A stretch of 64,000 nucleotides of DNA from Planktotalea arctica (GCF_002105285.1 NZ_MUHR01000001.1:434001-498000); one strand, 5' to 3'; positions 33,546 through 43,880 are shown, counted from the stretch's first letter. The notes: generated by a model not told the origin, from the sequence alone. Numbers and translations: made by a program.

Positions 33546-35093
33546 TTAATGACCGCGCCGCATCGCGCCTTTGAGTTCCGAGAGGCGTATCGCTCCAGTC
33601 AGCTGTGCGAGCGCAAAATAGCTGGCCATGCCGATCGCCACCAGAATGAATAGCGCCAGATAGCGCCAGCCGTCCATCCCGAGGAAAGTAGACATGGAGG
33701 CGCTTGCGCTCCAGAGGATGCCGCCCATTGATGCGGAGGCGAGGCAAATGCGCCAGATGCGGCGGCGCAGTTGCGCGTCAAAGCGTGCGACTTCGCCCAT
33801 GGGGCGCGTACCGATCGCGAGGCAGAGCACCATGATCCAGCCCGCGAGTGTCGTGGCGATGGCAGGCGCGATCCAGCCGATAAACGGCGCGAGGCCAAAC
33901 GCGAGTGCTGCGTTGACGGCCATGGCGACAAGCGCGTAGCGGAAAGGGGATTTCGTGTCCTCGCGTGCGTAGAATAGTGGCTGCAGGGTCTTTTGCAGCA
34001 CGAATGCAGGCAGACCTAGGCCGTAGATCGCCACGGCCACGGCGATGGCGGCGCTGTCATCGGAGGTCATCGCGCCGCGCTCGAACAAAACGGTGACCAG
34101 CGGCAGCGGGATTACCATCAGCGCGACCGAAGCGGGAATGGTGAGCGCGAGCGAAATTTCCGTAGCGCGCGAAAAGGCGGCGCGCGCGCCCCTGTCATCG
34201 CCCGATTGCAAGCGGCGCGACAGGTCTGGCAAGAGCACGATGCCAACGGCGATGCCGACCACGCCGAGCGGTAGTTGATAGAGGCGATCAGCGGCAAAGA
34301 GCCAGCCCACCGCGCGATCAAAGTAGCTGGCGACCTGCTGGCCCACGAGCAGGTTGATCTGCATGACGCCGCCCGCCATAGCGGCGGGGACGGCGATCTT
34401 TACCAGATGGCGCATGTCGGGGGTAAAGCGCGGGCGTTGAAGGCGTAGCATGATGCCTGCGCGCTTGGCAGCGATCCAGACCAGAACCAGTTGCGCGAAG
34501 CCTGCAAGCGGGATCATCCAGATCAGCGCGCGCGCCACATCGCGCCCTGTGTAGGCGGCAAAGAGGATAGCGCTAACCAAGAGGATGTTCAGCAAAACAG
34601 GTGCAGCGGCAGCGGCGGCAAAGCGGCCCGCAGCGTTGAGTACGCCAGAGGCAAGTGCGGCTAGCGAGATGAACAGGATATAGGGAAAGGCGATGCGCCC
34701 GAATTCGACTGAAAGGTCGAAGGTTTCCGTGCCTGCAAAGCCGCTCGCGAGTGCATAGATGAGCCAGGGCATTGCCACCTGCGCGGCGATAGTGAAAACG
34801 ATCAGGATGCTCGCCAGCCCCGAGAACGCCTCGTTCGCGAAGGCATTGGGTTGATCATTCGCCTCCAACCGCTTGGAGAACATTGGCACGAAGGCGAGAT
34901 TGAATGCCCCTTCGGCAAAGAAACGGCGAAACATGTTGGGCAGGCGAAAGGCGACCACGAAGGCTTGATAGGCCGGGCCGGTGCCAAGGTAGGACAGGAT
35001 CAGCGCATCGCGCACGAAGCCGAGCACGCGGCTCAGTAAGGTCCACATTCCAACGGTGAACACGCCTGAAATCATCCGCACCGGGCTGCTCAT
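33546..35093 (-). CDS. murJ: Lipid II flippase MurJ
   Basis: This 515-residue MOP-superfamily inner-membrane protein has about 14 helices. It moves lipid II outward for peptidoglycan synthesis. The N-terminal T-L-L-S-R-V-L-G-F-V-R-D and F-F-A-E-G-A-F-N-x-A-F-V-P are the MurJ/MviN signature, including the arginines of the central cavity. Length is typical. Its start overlaps the glnD stop by 4 nt, the glnD-murJ arrangement found in many alphaproteobacteria. Confidence 0.95.
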   Translation of the reverse strand: MSSPVRMISGVFTVGMWTLLSRVLGFVRDALILSYLGTGPAYQAFVVAFRLPNMFRRFFAEGAFNLAFVPMFSKRLEANDQPNAFANEAFSGLASILIVFTIAAQVAMPWLIYALASGFAGTETFDLSVEFGRIAFPYILFISLAALASGVLNAAGRFAAAAAAPVLLNILLVSAILFAAYTGRDVARALIWMIPLAGFAQLVLVWIAAKRAGIMLRLQRPRFTPDMRHLVKIAVPAAMAGGVMQINLLVGQQVASYFDRAVGWLFAADRLYQLPLGVVGIAVGIVLLPDLSRRLQSGDDRGARAAFSRATEISLALTIPASVALMVIPLPLVTVLFERGAMTSDDSAAIAVAVAIYGLGLPAFVLQKTLQPLFYAREDTKSPFRYALVAMAVNAALAFGLAPFIGWIAPAIATTLAGWIMVLCLAIGTRPMGEVARFDAQLRRRIWRICLASASMGGILWSASASMSTFLGMDGWRYLALFILVAIGMASYFALAQLTGAIRLSELKGAMRRGH

Positions 35094-37906
35094 GACAGGC
35101 GCGCGCGCTCTGCGCCCTCGCTGATCGCGTCGCGCAATTTCTTTTCAAGCGTTCGCTGTTTGGAGGCGGTGTAGAATTTCAAACCGAACATATCCTTGAC
35201 GTAGAAGGTATCGACCACCTGTTCGCCATATGTGGCGATAACGGCGGAAGAAATATAGACGTTCATGCTCGCCATGCAGCGGGTCAGATCATAGAGCAGG
35301 CCGGGGCGGTCGCGCGTGTCTACTTCGATGATCGTGTAGATCTCGGAGCCTTCATTGTCGAAGGTAATATGGGTCGGTACGCGAAACGCGCGTTCGCGTT
35401 TCTTGATTTTGTCGCGGTTTTTGATCGCCTCTGTCGCGACGACTTCGCCGCTGAGGGTCTTGTCGATCATTTGCTTGAGGCGTGCGATGCGCGTGTCCTC
35501 ATAGGGACTGCCTTCGCCGTCCTGAATCCAGAATGCGGCGGTGGCATAGCCGTCCTTGGAGGTGAAGGTACGGGCATCGACAACATTGGCACCGACCAGC
35601 GCCAAAGCGCCGGCAAGGCGCGAAAAGATGCCGGGATGATCGGCAAGCGCAAAGCACACGCGCGTGGCGTCACGGTCCTCGTCGGGGTGAATGTCGAAGG
35701 CGATCTTGTCGTCCTCGATGTCGCGCAGAAGATTGGCGAAAATCACATGCGCGGTGACGTGAAAGCCTTGCCAATAAGGCGGATAATGCCGCGCCGTTTC
35801 CGCCTTGAGCGCCTTCTTGCTCCAATCCGCCAGCGCCTCGCGCAGCGCGCGTTTGGCGTCCGTACCGCGCTGTTCGCGGTTGAGATCCTCAAGGCCGTTT
35901 TCCAGCGCATAACGCGTCTGGCGATAGAGCGCGCGGATCAGCACCGCTTTCCAGTTGTTCCATGTGTTCGGCCCGACGCCGCGAATATCGCAAACTGTCA
36001 GCACCGTCAGCAGATCGAGCCGCTTGACGTTCTGTACCGCTTTGGCGAAATCGCGCACCGTGCGCGGATCGGAGATATCGCGCTTTTGCGCCATGTCGGA
36101 CATTAGCAAATGATAGCGCACCAGCCAGTCGACGGTCTCGGTCTCAGCCTTGCTCAGGCCAAGGCGCGGCGCGACCTTGCGCGCGATCTGCGCTCCGAGG
36201 ATAGAGTGATCCTCGGGGCGTCCCTTGCCGATATCATGCAAGAGCATTGCGACGTAGAGCACCTTGCGGTTGATGTCCTTGGTCAGGATTTCCGTGGAAA
36301 TCGGCAATTCGTCTTCCAATTCGCCGCGTTCGATCTGCGCGAGATTGCGGATGCACTGGATCGTATGTTCGTCCACCGTGTAGTGGTGATACATATTAAA
36401 TTGCATCATCGCTACGATCGGTTCGAATTCGGGAATGAAGGCGGACAAGACCCCTAGCTCGTTCATCCGGCGCAGCGCGCGTTCGGGGTTGCCGTGCTTG
36501 AGCATCAGATCGAGGAAGATGCGGCGCGCTTCTGGATCATTGCGCATGGCATCATCAATCAGATCAAGATTGGCCTTCACCAAAAGCATCGCGTCGGGAT
36601 GGATCAACATGCCTGTGCGCAGCCCTTCCTCGAACAGGCGCAGGATGTTGAGCTTGTCTTGCAGAAACACGTCCGGATCGGTGAGCGCAAGGCGCCCGTG
36701 GACCACTTGATAGCCCTGCTTCATGCGCGGGCGGCGGCGGAAGATACGTTCGAGCAGAGGTTCGCTTTTGACGTGGATTGCTTCGAGCTTGGTCAGGAAT
36801 ATGCGCGTCAGATCACCTACGGCGGTGGCGTGGCGAAAGAAATCCTGCATGAAGATTTCCACGGCGCGTCGTCCCCGTGCGTCGACATAGCCCATTTGCG
36901 CGGCCACTTCGACCTGTAGATCGAATGTCAGTTGCTCCATTGGGCGGCGCGCGATCAGATGCAGATGGCCGCGCACGGCCCAGAGGAAACTCTCGGCGTC
37001 CTCGAACGTGGCGAAATCCTCGTCGGTGAACACGCCTACGGTGACCAGATCGGCGACGTCCTGCACGCCGTGGACATATTTCGCAATCCAGAACAGCGAT
37101 TGCAGATCGCGCAAGCCGCCCTTGCCTTCCTTGACGTTCGGCTCGACTACATAGCGTTGTCCGCCCTGCTTTTCATGGCGCAAATCGCGCTCTTCGAGCT
37201 TGGCCTCGATGAACTCGCGCGAGGATCCGGCGAACAGCTCGTCCCACAGGCGCGCTTCCAGCGCTTCGGCAAGGGGTTTGTCACCGCTTAGAAAACGGTG
37301 CTCCAGCATTGCGGTGCGAATGGTGAAGTCTTCGCCACCAAGGCGGATGCACTCGCGGATCGTGCGCGTGGCCTGTCCGACTTTCAGGCGCAGATCCCAA
37401 AGGATATAGAGCATGGATTCAATCACGCTCTCGGCCCAGGGGGTCACTTTGTAAGGCGTCAGAAACAGCAAATCAACGTCGCTTTGAGGGGCCATTTCGC
37501 CGCGTCCATAGCCGCCTACGGCGATTACTGCTATGCGTTCCTGCTCGGTTGGATTGGGCAGCGGATGCAGGATGCGGGTCGCGACCAGAAACGCGGTCTC
37601 GATCAGGCAATCCGTCAGGTAGGTATAGGAGCGCGTCATTGGCCGGGCTGCGAAAGGCGCGGCGCGCAGCGCGTCTGCAATCACGTCCATTCCCGCCTCG
37701 CGCGCCGCACCCAAATGGGTGACGACGGCTTTGCGGATCGCCATCGCGTCGCGGGTGCCTTCGATATCATGCTCAATCGCGCCAAGCACTTCGGCGCGAT
37801 CAAAGATGCCTTGCGCGGGGGCGATCAGATCTTCGCGTGCAAGGAGGGATAATTGCAGCTTGGGCTCAGAAGCCTGCGCCGGAGAATTTGGATGGGGCAG
37901 GGTCAA
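35090..37906 (-). CDS. glnD: Bifunctional uridylyltransferase/uridylyl-removing enzyme GlnD
   Basis: This protein of up to 938 residues modifies PII proteins according to glutamine level. The nucleotidyltransferase site is G-G-Y-G-R-G-E (131-137) with D-V-D at 143-145. The HD uridylyl-removing site is L-L-H-D-I-G-K-G around residue 530, and two ACT domains fill the C-terminus. The first in-frame start is TTG 37906, which lies 41 nt inside the upstream lipoprotein gene. The true start may be a little downstream, since the first 25 residues look unconserved. murJ follows with a 4-nt overlap. Confidence 0.95.
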   Translation of the reverse strand: MTLPHPNSPAQASEPKLQLSLLAREDLIAPAQGIFDRAEVLGAIEHDIEGTRDAMAIRKAVVTHLGAAREAGMDVIADALRAAPFAARPMTRSYTYLTDCLIETAFLVATRILHPLPNPTEQERIAVIAVGGYGRGEMAPQSDVDLLFLTPYKVTPWAESVIESMLYILWDLRLKVGQATRTIRECIRLGGEDFTIRTAMLEHRFLSGDKPLAEALEARLWDELFAGSSREFIEAKLEERDLRHEKQGGQRYVVEPNVKEGKGGLRDLQSLFWIAKYVHGVQDVADLVTVGVFTDEDFATFEDAESFLWAVRGHLHLIARRPMEQLTFDLQVEVAAQMGYVDARGRRAVEIFMQDFFRHATAVGDLTRIFLTKLEAIHVKSEPLLERIFRRRPRMKQGYQVVHGRLALTDPDVFLQDKLNILRLFEEGLRTGMLIHPDAMLLVKANLDLIDDAMRNDPEARRIFLDLMLKHGNPERALRRMNELGVLSAFIPEFEPIVAMMQFNMYHHYTVDEHTIQCIRNLAQIERGELEDELPISTEILTKDINRKVLYVAMLLHDIGKGRPEDHSILGAQIARKVAPRLGLSKAETETVDWLVRYHLLMSDMAQKRDISDPRTVRDFAKAVQNVKRLDLLTVLTVCDIRGVGPNTWNNWKAVLIRALYRQTRYALENGLEDLNREQRGTDAKRALREALADWSKKALKAETARHYPPYWQGFHVTAHVIFANLLRDIEDDKIAFDIHPDEDRDATRVCFALADHPGIFSRLAGALALVGANVVDARTFTSKDGYATAAFWIQDGEGSPYEDTRIARLKQMIDKTLSGEVVATEAIKNRDKIKKRERAFRVPTHITFDNEGSEIYTIIEVDTRDRPGLLYDLTRCMASMNVYISSAVIATYGEQVVDTFYVKDMFGLKFYTASKQRTLEKKLRDAISEGAERARLS

Positions 37907-39056
37907 TGATTACCACCTGTTTGTCGCGCACCATTGCTACAGCGAGAGCACGTTCGTTCGTTCCGTTGGGACGCAGGCGGAATGCGCCGGAAACGCCTTG
38001 AAAACCAGCGCCCTGCGTCAAGGCTCCTGCGGTGAGTGCCTTGCTATTGCCTGCCTCCACAAGAGCGCCGATTGCCGCAATGCCGTCATAGGCCAATCCG
38101 GCCAGTTGATGCGGCGCATTGCCGTAGGCTTGGGTGTAGCGCGTCTGGAAATTCTGGATCATGGCCTGATCCGGCATCGCAAACCAGCCGTTCTGCAAGC
38201 CCGGTAGGTCGAGCGTTTGCGCTGGCACGTCCCAGCGACCAAGGCCGATGTATTGGATGTTCGCCGGGCTCACGCCTGCTTCTGGCAGCATCTGCGCGAG
38301 GATTGGCAGCGCCCCTGCGGAGTTGGAGGTCAAAACCAACGTGTCTGCGCCGGTGCTGTCCATTGCCGATTTGATCTGCGGCACGGCGGCGACGACGCCC
38401 TGCTGGCTGAACTCGAACCCGTTGACCGAGGCGACGGCAATTCCGTTTCGCGACGCGGCCTGTTGCACTGCGTTACGGCCGAACTGCCCCTCGACGTTGT
38501 TGGGATGTGCGATCAGCACTTTGGTTTTCCCCTGGCGCGCGGCAAAGCTCATCAAGCGGTTTGCCGTGTTCTCGAAGGTAGGGCCAAGCACGAAGACGTT
38601 GCCACCCGCGATGGAGGCGTTGTTTGAAAAGCTCAGGATATTCACATTCTGATTGGCCACGGCGACGCCTGCGGCGTTCGCGGCATCAGCAAAGAGCGGG
38701 CCAAGAATGATCTGCGCGCCGTCTGCAACAGCCTGTTGGGCCAGAGTCGCAGCTTGCTCGGTCGAGCCGCCCGTATCATAGACACGAAGATCGATTTTGA
38801 CGTTGGTCAGGTCAGCTATTGCAAGGCGCGCTGCGTTCTCGAGTGCGGTGGCGACGCCGCCGGCACCCTCGCTGGATTTTGGAATCAGCAAAGCGACGGG
38901 AACCGGCGCCGATGTATCAATCGTTGGCCCTGCGCCGCCGCCCGCGCTCGTGCCGCCACCAACGGTGATCGGTTGACAAGCTGCCACTGCAAGCGCAGCA
39001 GAGACAAAGACGGCGCGTGTCAGCGCCTTGCGGGTCGAAGACAAAAAAGCAAACAT
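37866..39056 (-). CDS. LpoA-like lipoprotein (penicillin-binding protein activator)
   Basis: This is 396 residues from ATG 39056; a GTG 13 codons upstream is possible. The leader M-F-A-F-L-S-S-T-R-K-A-L-T then A-L-A-V-A-A-C is a lipoprotein signal. The rest has the periplasmic binding fold of type I: P-V-A-L-L-I-P near the start, I-L-G-P-L-F-A-D-A in the centre and L-A-G-L-A-Y-D-G-I-A-A-I-G near the end. This fits LpoA/YraM proteins that stimulate PBP1A. The divergent rsmI-yraN neighbourhood is the same as around yraM in enterobacteria. It overlaps glnD at its 3' end. Confidence 0.85.
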   Translation of the reverse strand: MFAFLSSTRKALTRAVFVSAALAVAACQPITVGGGTSAGGGAGPTIDTSAPVPVALLIPKSSEGAGGVATALENAARLAIADLTNVKIDLRVYDTGGSTEQAATLAQQAVADGAQIILGPLFADAANAAGVAVANQNVNILSFSNNASIAGGNVFVLGPTFENTANRLMSFAARQGKTKVLIAHPNNVEGQFGRNAVQQAASRNGIAVASVNGFEFSQQGVVAAVPQIKSAMDSTGADTLVLTSNSAGALPILAQMLPEAGVSPANIQYIGLGRWDVPAQTLDLPGLQNGWFAMPDQAMIQNFQTRYTQAYGNAPHQLAGLAYDGIAAIGALVEAGNSKALTAGALTQGAGFQGVSGAFRLRPNGTNERALAVAMVRDKQVVIIDPAPSKFSGAGF

Positions 39057-39142
39057 AAAAATATATACCCCCTGATGGACGGTCGCTTTTGGCACCGCCG
39101 GTCAAGGCTTCATAATAAACGTCATGAAAGGCGGGTCCAGAG

Positions 39143-40009
39143 GTGAATGCAAAGACAGTGAAATTGGATGGCGGATTGTACTTTGTCGCAACGCCCATTG
39201 GCACCGCGCGCGATATTACACTGCGCGCTCTGGATATTTTTGCCTCTGCGGATGTTCTGGCGGCGGAGGACACGCGCTCGCTGCGCCGTTTGATGGATAT
39301 TCACGGCATCGCACTGGGGGATCGTCCTTTGCTCTCATATCACGATCACAACGGTGCACGTGTGCGGCCCAAACTTATGCAATACTTGGCTGAGGGACGC
39401 TCGATCGCCTACGCAAGCGAGGCGGGAACGCCCCTGATCGCTGATCCTGGGTATGATCTGTCCAAAGAAGTGGCAGAACAGGGGTATCTCGTGACTTCGG
39501 CCCCCGGTCCCACGGCTGTGGCAACGGCGCTGACGCTTGCGGGGCTGCCCACGGACAAGTTTCTGTTTGCCGGATTCCTGCCCAACTCCAAAGCTGCGCG
39601 GATTTCCGCAATCGAGGCACTGCGGGACGTGCCCGCAACACTAGTTTTCTACGAATCGCCCAAGCGCATCGGCGCAATGCTGGCCGATTGCGCAGCCACT
39701 TTGGGGGATCGGCGCGCTGCGATGTGCCGTGAGTTAACTAAAAAGTTTGAAGAGATTAGGCGCGGTACTTTGAATGAGCTATGCTTGTCCGTGAAGGATG
39801 CGCCGCCGAAAGGTGAAATTGTCGTTGTGATTGATCGTGCGGGTCAATCGGTTGTTAACGTCTCTGATCTAGAAGCGGACTTGCGCGATGCACTGGGGCG
39901 TATGTCGGTGCGCGATGCCTCTGAAATGGTGGCGGGCGCGCATGGGATGGCGCGGCGCAAGGTGTATCAAATGGCCTTGGGACTGGATCGAGCGGATGAA
40001 GACGGATGA
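39143..40009 (+). CDS. rsmI: 16S rRNA (cytidine(1402)-2'-O)-methyltransferase
   Basis: This 288-residue protein is of RsmI length, from GTG 39143. G-L-Y-F-V-A-T-P-I-G-T-A-R-D-I-T-L-R-A-L is the family N-terminus and A-A-E-D-T-R-S-L-R follows. S-E-A-G-T-P-L-I-A-D-P-G is the tetrapyrrole-methylase-fold SAM site. It methylates the ribose of C1402 in the decoding centre. It is divergent from the lpoA-like gene and overlaps yraN by 4 nt. Confidence 0.95.
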   Translation: MNAKTVKLDGGLYFVATPIGTARDITLRALDIFASADVLAAEDTRSLRRLMDIHGIALGDRPLLSYHDHNGARVRPKLMQYLAEGRSIAYASEAGTPLIADPGYDLSKEVAEQGYLVTSAPGPTAVATALTLAGLPTDKFLFAGFLPNSKAARISAIEALRDVPATLVFYESPKRIGAMLADCAATLGDRRAAMCRELTKKFEEIRRGTLNELCLSVKDAPPKGEIVVVIDRAGQSVVNVSDLEADLRDALGRMSVRDASEMVAGAHGMARRKVYQMALGLDRADEDG

Positions 40010-40374
40010 ATAAATCACTCACGGGAACCATAGCCAACCTTGCAGGGCAAAGCGCCGAAATGCAGGTAGCTGCAGATTATGAGCGCCGTGGGCATCATTT
40101 GGCGGCGCGGCGCTGGCGCGGCAAAGCGGGCGAGGTTGATCTGATTTTTAATTCTGGCTCCGAGGTCGTTTTCGTCGAAGTAAAGAAAGCGCGACATTTT
40201 TCCGATGCAGCGCTGCGTATTTCATCGCGCCAGCAACAGCGCATTTGCCTTGCGGCAGAGGAATATCTGGGAACCCAGCCCAACGGGTTACTGACCCCGA
40301 TGCGCGTCGACGCGGCCTTTGTGAACGGGCATGGCGAAGTGCAGGTTCTGGAAAACGCCATCGGCCATTTCTGA
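40006..40374 (+). CDS. YraN family (UPF0102) nuclease-fold protein
   Basis: This 122-residue protein has the UPF0102 pattern: A-A-D-Y-E-R-R-G-H near residue 24, W-R-G-K-A-G-E-V-D-L-I and V-F-V-E-V-K-K-A-R near 60. The E-V-D-x(9-15)-E-V-K set resembles a PD-(D/E)xK nuclease core, but no activity is established for the family as I know it. It is translationally coupled to rsmI (ATGA overlap). Confidence 0.92.
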   Translation: MNKSLTGTIANLAGQSAEMQVAADYERRGHHLAARRWRGKAGEVDLIFNSGSEVVFVEVKKARHFSDAALRISSRQQQRICLAAEEYLGTQPNGLLTPMRVDAAFVNGHGEVQVLENAIGHF

Positions 40375-40439
40375 CGCGCCAGCCATTGCGCCCGCCGCGA
40401 CCCTGCGCCATGTAAGCAGGGAAATCTGGAGAAGCGCAC

Positions 40440-41375
40440 ATGAAAATCGCATTTCAAATGGACCCGATCGAACACGTTAATATCGACGCTGATAGTTCTT
40501 TTCGACTGGCGGAAGAGGCCCAAGCGCGCGGCCATTCGTTGTTTTATTACGCACCTGATATGCTGGCTTATGAAGAGGGCCGCGTCACGGCGCGCGGTCA
40601 TGATTTTACGGTGCAGCGCATTCAGGGCGATCACGTCGATTTAGGGCCCGAGCGCGTGATAGATCTACGCGAAATGGATGTGGTCTGGCTGCGTCAGGAC
40701 CCGCCGTTCGACATGAACTACATTACATCAACGCATATTCTGGACCGTATTCACCGCGAAACGCTGGTCGTCAACGATCCGTTTTGGGTGCGAAATTACC
40801 CTGAAAAGCTGCTGGTTCTGGATTTCCCTGATCTCACGCCGCCCACCACAATCGCGCGCGATCTCGAGACGATCAAGGCGTTCAAGGCAAAGCATCAGGA
40901 CGTGATTCTGAAGCCGCTCTACGGCAATGGTGGTGCCGGAGTATTCCGCTTAGATGCGAATGATCGCAATCTGACGTCGCTGCATGAGCTTTTCACGGGA
41001 TTTAGTCGCGAACCGTTGATCGTGCAAAAATTTCTGCCTGACGTGTCCAACGGCGACAAGCGGGTCATTCTTGTGGATGGCGAGCCAGTGGGTGCGATTA
41101 ACCGCGTGCCCGCCAAGGGGGAAACTCGCTCGAACATGCACGTTGGCGGACGTCCGGAGAAGATTGGCCTGACCGAGCGTGATCTTGAGATCTGCGCGCG
41201 CATCGGTCCGCTTTTGCGTGAAAAAGGGCAGGTTTTCGTCGGGATTGATGTGATCGGTGACTATCTGACCGAAATAAACGTGACCTCCCCCACAGGAATT
41301 CAGGAGCTTGAGCGTTTTGACGGCGTAAACATTGCCGAAAAGATCTGGCAGGCGATCGAAGCAAAGCGCGCTTGA
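40440..41375 (+). CDS. gshB: Glutathione synthetase
   Basis: This 311-residue ATP-grasp enzyme joins gamma-glutamylcysteine and glycine. [11 protein letters not shown] near the start, [13 protein letters not shown] and [12 protein letters not shown] are classic GshB blocks. E-I-N-V-T-S-P-T-G at the end supplies metal ligands. GGAGAAGCGCAC precedes the ATG. Its stop immediately abuts the stop of the convergent comM gene. Confidence 0.96.
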   Translation: MKIAFQMDPIEHVNIDADSSFRLAEEAQARGHSLFYYAPDMLAYEEGRVTARGHDFTVQRIQGDHVDLGPERVIDLREMDVVWLRQDPPFDMNYITSTHILDRIHRETLVVNDPFWVRNYPEKLLVLDFPDLTPPTTIARDLETIKAFKAKHQDVILKPLYGNGGAGVFRLDANDRNLTSLHELFTGFSREPLIVQKFLPDVSNGDKRVILVDGEPVGAINRVPAKGETRSNMHVGGRPEKIGLTERDLEICARIGPLLREKGQVFVGIDVIGDYLTEINVTSPTGIQELERFDGVNIAEKIWQAIEAKRA

Positions 41376-42890
41376 TCAGATACCTTCAGGGCCGGACAAT
41401 CTGAAACTCAGGGCTTCGGCGACATGGCTGGGCGCTATATCTTGTGCGCCCTCGAGATCGGCGACGGTGCGCGCAACGCGCAAAATGCGGTGATAGCCGC
41501 GCGCGCTTAATCCGAAGCGTTCTGCCCCATTGGTGAGCATCTTCTTGCCCTCGCTGCAGAGCATTGTGATGTCTTTCAACGCCTCCCCTTCGGCGTCCGC
41601 ATTGGTGCGCATCCAGTCGTGATCTGCAAAGCGCCTGTCCTGAACCGCGCGCGCAGCGGCGACGCGCCCTGCGACGGTTTCACTGCTTTCGCCGTTGGCG
41701 GGCAGATCGAGATCGGTGAAGTGTACGGGTGGCACTTCGACCCGTAGATCGAAGCGATCCATCAAAGGCCCGGAAATGCGGCCCATGTAATCCTGGGCGC
41801 AAAGCGGCATTTTCGAACAGGCTCGCGCAGGATCAAAGGCATAGCCGCAACGGCAGGGGTTGGCGGCGGCCACCAGCATGAAGCGACAGGGATATTTCAC
41901 ATGGGCATTGGCGCGGGCGATCATCACTTCGCCTGTTTCGATCGGTTGGCGCAGGGTTTCCAAGACCTGTCGCGGAAATTCGGGAAACTCGTCCATGAAG
42001 AGCACACCATTATGCGCCAGCGACACTTCTCCCGGTTTGGCCGTGCGTCCGCCGCCGATGATAGCAGCCATGGAGGCGGTGTGATGGGGTTCGCGAAACG
42101 GTCGCGTTCGCGAAATGCCGCCCTCGTCCAGCAGGCCGGACAGGGAATGGATCATCGAGGTTTCTAGCGCTTCCATGGCGCTGAGGGGGGGTAGAAGGCT
42201 TGGCAGGCGCGCCGCCAGCATGGATTTACCAGAGCCGGGCGTGCCTACTAGAAGGATGTGGTGACGCCCGGCAGCGGCGATTTCCAGCGCACGTTTGGCG
42301 CGTTCCTGCCCTTTGACATCGCGGATATCCTTGTCGCTCCGGGCGCTCTGAACGGTGCCGGGTTCAGCAGGCGCAATCGCGCTTTGACCGGTGAAATGGC
42401 GCACCACATCACCAAGGGTTTTCGCGGCGATCACTTCGGCAGCGCCGACCCATGCGGCCTCCGCGCCCGAGGCGGCAGGGCACAAAAGCGAGCGATCTTC
42501 GCGCGCTGCGGCCATGGCGGCAGGCAATGCGCCGACCACGGGAACGAGGGTACCGTCCAAGGAGAGTTCGCCCAAAGAAATCGTTTGCTCGATTTCATCG
42601 GCAGGGACAATGTCGAGCGCCGCGAGCAAAGAGAGTGCGATGGGCAGATCGAAATGTGAGCCTTCCTTGGGCAAATCCGCCGGTGAGAGGTTAATCGTGA
42701 TCCGCTTCGACGGCAGTGCAATGGACATGGCCGAGAGCGCGGCGCGCACGCGATCGCGCGCTTCCGACACCGCCTTGTCCGGCAGACCGACGATGGAAAA
42801 CGCAGGCAATCCCGGGGTTACGGCGCATTGAACCTCGACGCTGCGCGCGCTGACGCCCTCGAAGGCAACTGTATAGGCATGCGCGACCAT
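41376..42890 (-). CDS. comM: YifB/ComM family Mg-chelatase-like AAA ATPase
   Basis: This is 504 residues from ATG 42890, preceded by GGAGAAACCCA; the frame opens seven codons earlier. The N-terminal domain has V-E-V-Q-C-A-V-T-P-G-L-P-A-F-S-I-V-G-L-P-D. The AAA core has Walker A G-T-P-G-S-G-K-S and F-M-D-E-F-P-E-F. A C-terminal cysteine group (N-P-C-R-C-G-Y and C-S-K-M-P-L-C) is typical. In naturally competent bacteria ComM drives branch migration of incoming DNA. The family is also widespread in non-competent species. It ends against gshB. Confidence 0.93.
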   Translation of the reverse strand: MVAHAYTVAFEGVSARSVEVQCAVTPGLPAFSIVGLPDKAVSEARDRVRAALSAMSIALPSKRITINLSPADLPKEGSHFDLPIALSLLAALDIVPADEIEQTISLGELSLDGTLVPVVGALPAAMAAAREDRSLLCPAASGAEAAWVGAAEVIAAKTLGDVVRHFTGQSAIAPAEPGTVQSARSDKDIRDVKGQERAKRALEIAAAGRHHILLVGTPGSGKSMLAARLPSLLPPLSAMEALETSMIHSLSGLLDEGGISRTRPFREPHHTASMAAIIGGGRTAKPGEVSLAHNGVLFMDEFPEFPRQVLETLRQPIETGEVMIARANAHVKYPCRFMLVAAANPCRCGYAFDPARACSKMPLCAQDYMGRISGPLMDRFDLRVEVPPVHFTDLDLPANGESSETVAGRVAAARAVQDRRFADHDWMRTNADAEGEALKDITMLCSEGKKMLTNGAERFGLSARGYHRILRVARTVADLEGAQDIAPSHVAEALSFRLSGPEGI

Positions 42891-42953
42891 TGGGTTTCTC
42901 CTGTTAACCATACTGGCCTAGCGGAGAAACCCTTTAAGAAAGGTAAACGCGGA

Positions 42954-43820
42954 TCAAACGAGTGCCATAAACGCGGGCCACGCTTCTGGATCGGCGACGG
43001 TCTTGTTACGGCAAAACGGGTTGCAGAAGCCAAAGATGCGCCCGTCCATTTGCATCACATGCGTGATTGCTTTGCCCGAATAGGGGCAGGCTTCGTTTTC
43101 TGGTGTGCCTGTCGCAATGGCTTTTGCGGCGCGCGGGGCAGGGCCGTTCCAGTCGCGGGTCGGGTAGTCCTTGCGATACCAGGGTAAATCGGGTCCATGA
43201 ACCAGCCCCATTGCGCGCCAGCGGCGAAAGGCAGGATCGGTCAAATGGGCGGCAACATAGGCCGCGGCATCCTTCGCCACAGGCAATGAATACCCTGCGA
43301 TGCGCGCGGCTACGGGTGCAAAAAAGGCATCGGCTGCAGAGTATTCGCCCAAAAGCCAAGGCCCGTCAGTCGTGCGCTGTGCGCGGGCATAGGCCCAAAT
43401 CGTTTCCAAACGCGCTAAATCGGCACGAACTTCATCACTTGGGGCACTGTCACGATAGCACACCCGAAGGTTCATCGGGCATTCGGAGCGCAACGCGGTG
43501 AACCCCGTGGCCATCTCGGCGACCAAGGTCCGCGCAATCGCGCGCGCCCTAGGATCGGCGGCCCAGATGCCTGCCTCTGGATGACGCGTTGCCAGTTCTT
43601 CGGCGATGGCGGCGGATTCGGAAATCACCGCGCCGTCATCCGTAACCAGCGTCGGCACCGTGCGCGCTGCGCCGATATCGGCCATTTGCCGCGCGACATC
43701 GCGCTCCACAAAAGGGACCATTTTGCTTCGCGCCGATAGCCCGAAACGGTTCACGAGCAGCCAGCCACGCAGCGACCAACTCGAATAGGCGTAATCGCCG
43801 ATATATAGATCATAACCCAT
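42954..43820 (-). CDS. Glutathione S-transferase family protein with C-terminal Cys motif
   Basis: This is 288 residues from ATG 43820. The thioredoxin-fold start is L-Y-I-G-D-Y-A-Y-S-S-W-S-L-R-G and the glutathione-site V-P-T-L-V and E-S-A-A-I follow. A helical GST domain extends to about residue 215. Unlike ordinary GSTs (about 210-230 residues), a tail carries C245, H254, C266 and C270 (C-x20-C-x3-C), which looks like a small metal-binding or redox module. The substrate is unknown. It lies downstream of cobU-cobC on the same strand. Confidence 0.85.
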   Translation of the reverse strand: MGYDLYIGDYAYSSWSLRGWLLVNRFGLSARSKMVPFVERDVARQMADIGAARTVPTLVTDDGAVISESAAIAEELATRHPEAGIWAADPRARAIARTLVAEMATGFTALRSECPMNLRVCYRDSAPSDEVRADLARLETIWAYARAQRTTDGPWLLGEYSAADAFFAPVAARIAGYSLPVAKDAAAYVAAHLTDPAFRRWRAMGLVHGPDLPWYRKDYPTRDWNGPAPRAAKAIATGTPENEACPYSGKAITHVMQMDGRIFGFCNPFCRNKTVADPEAWPAFMALV

Positions 43821-43880
43821 GACACCAAACCTAGGCCGATGCCGCACTTTGGCACAAATGTTGATTTGTTCGCAGGTCTA

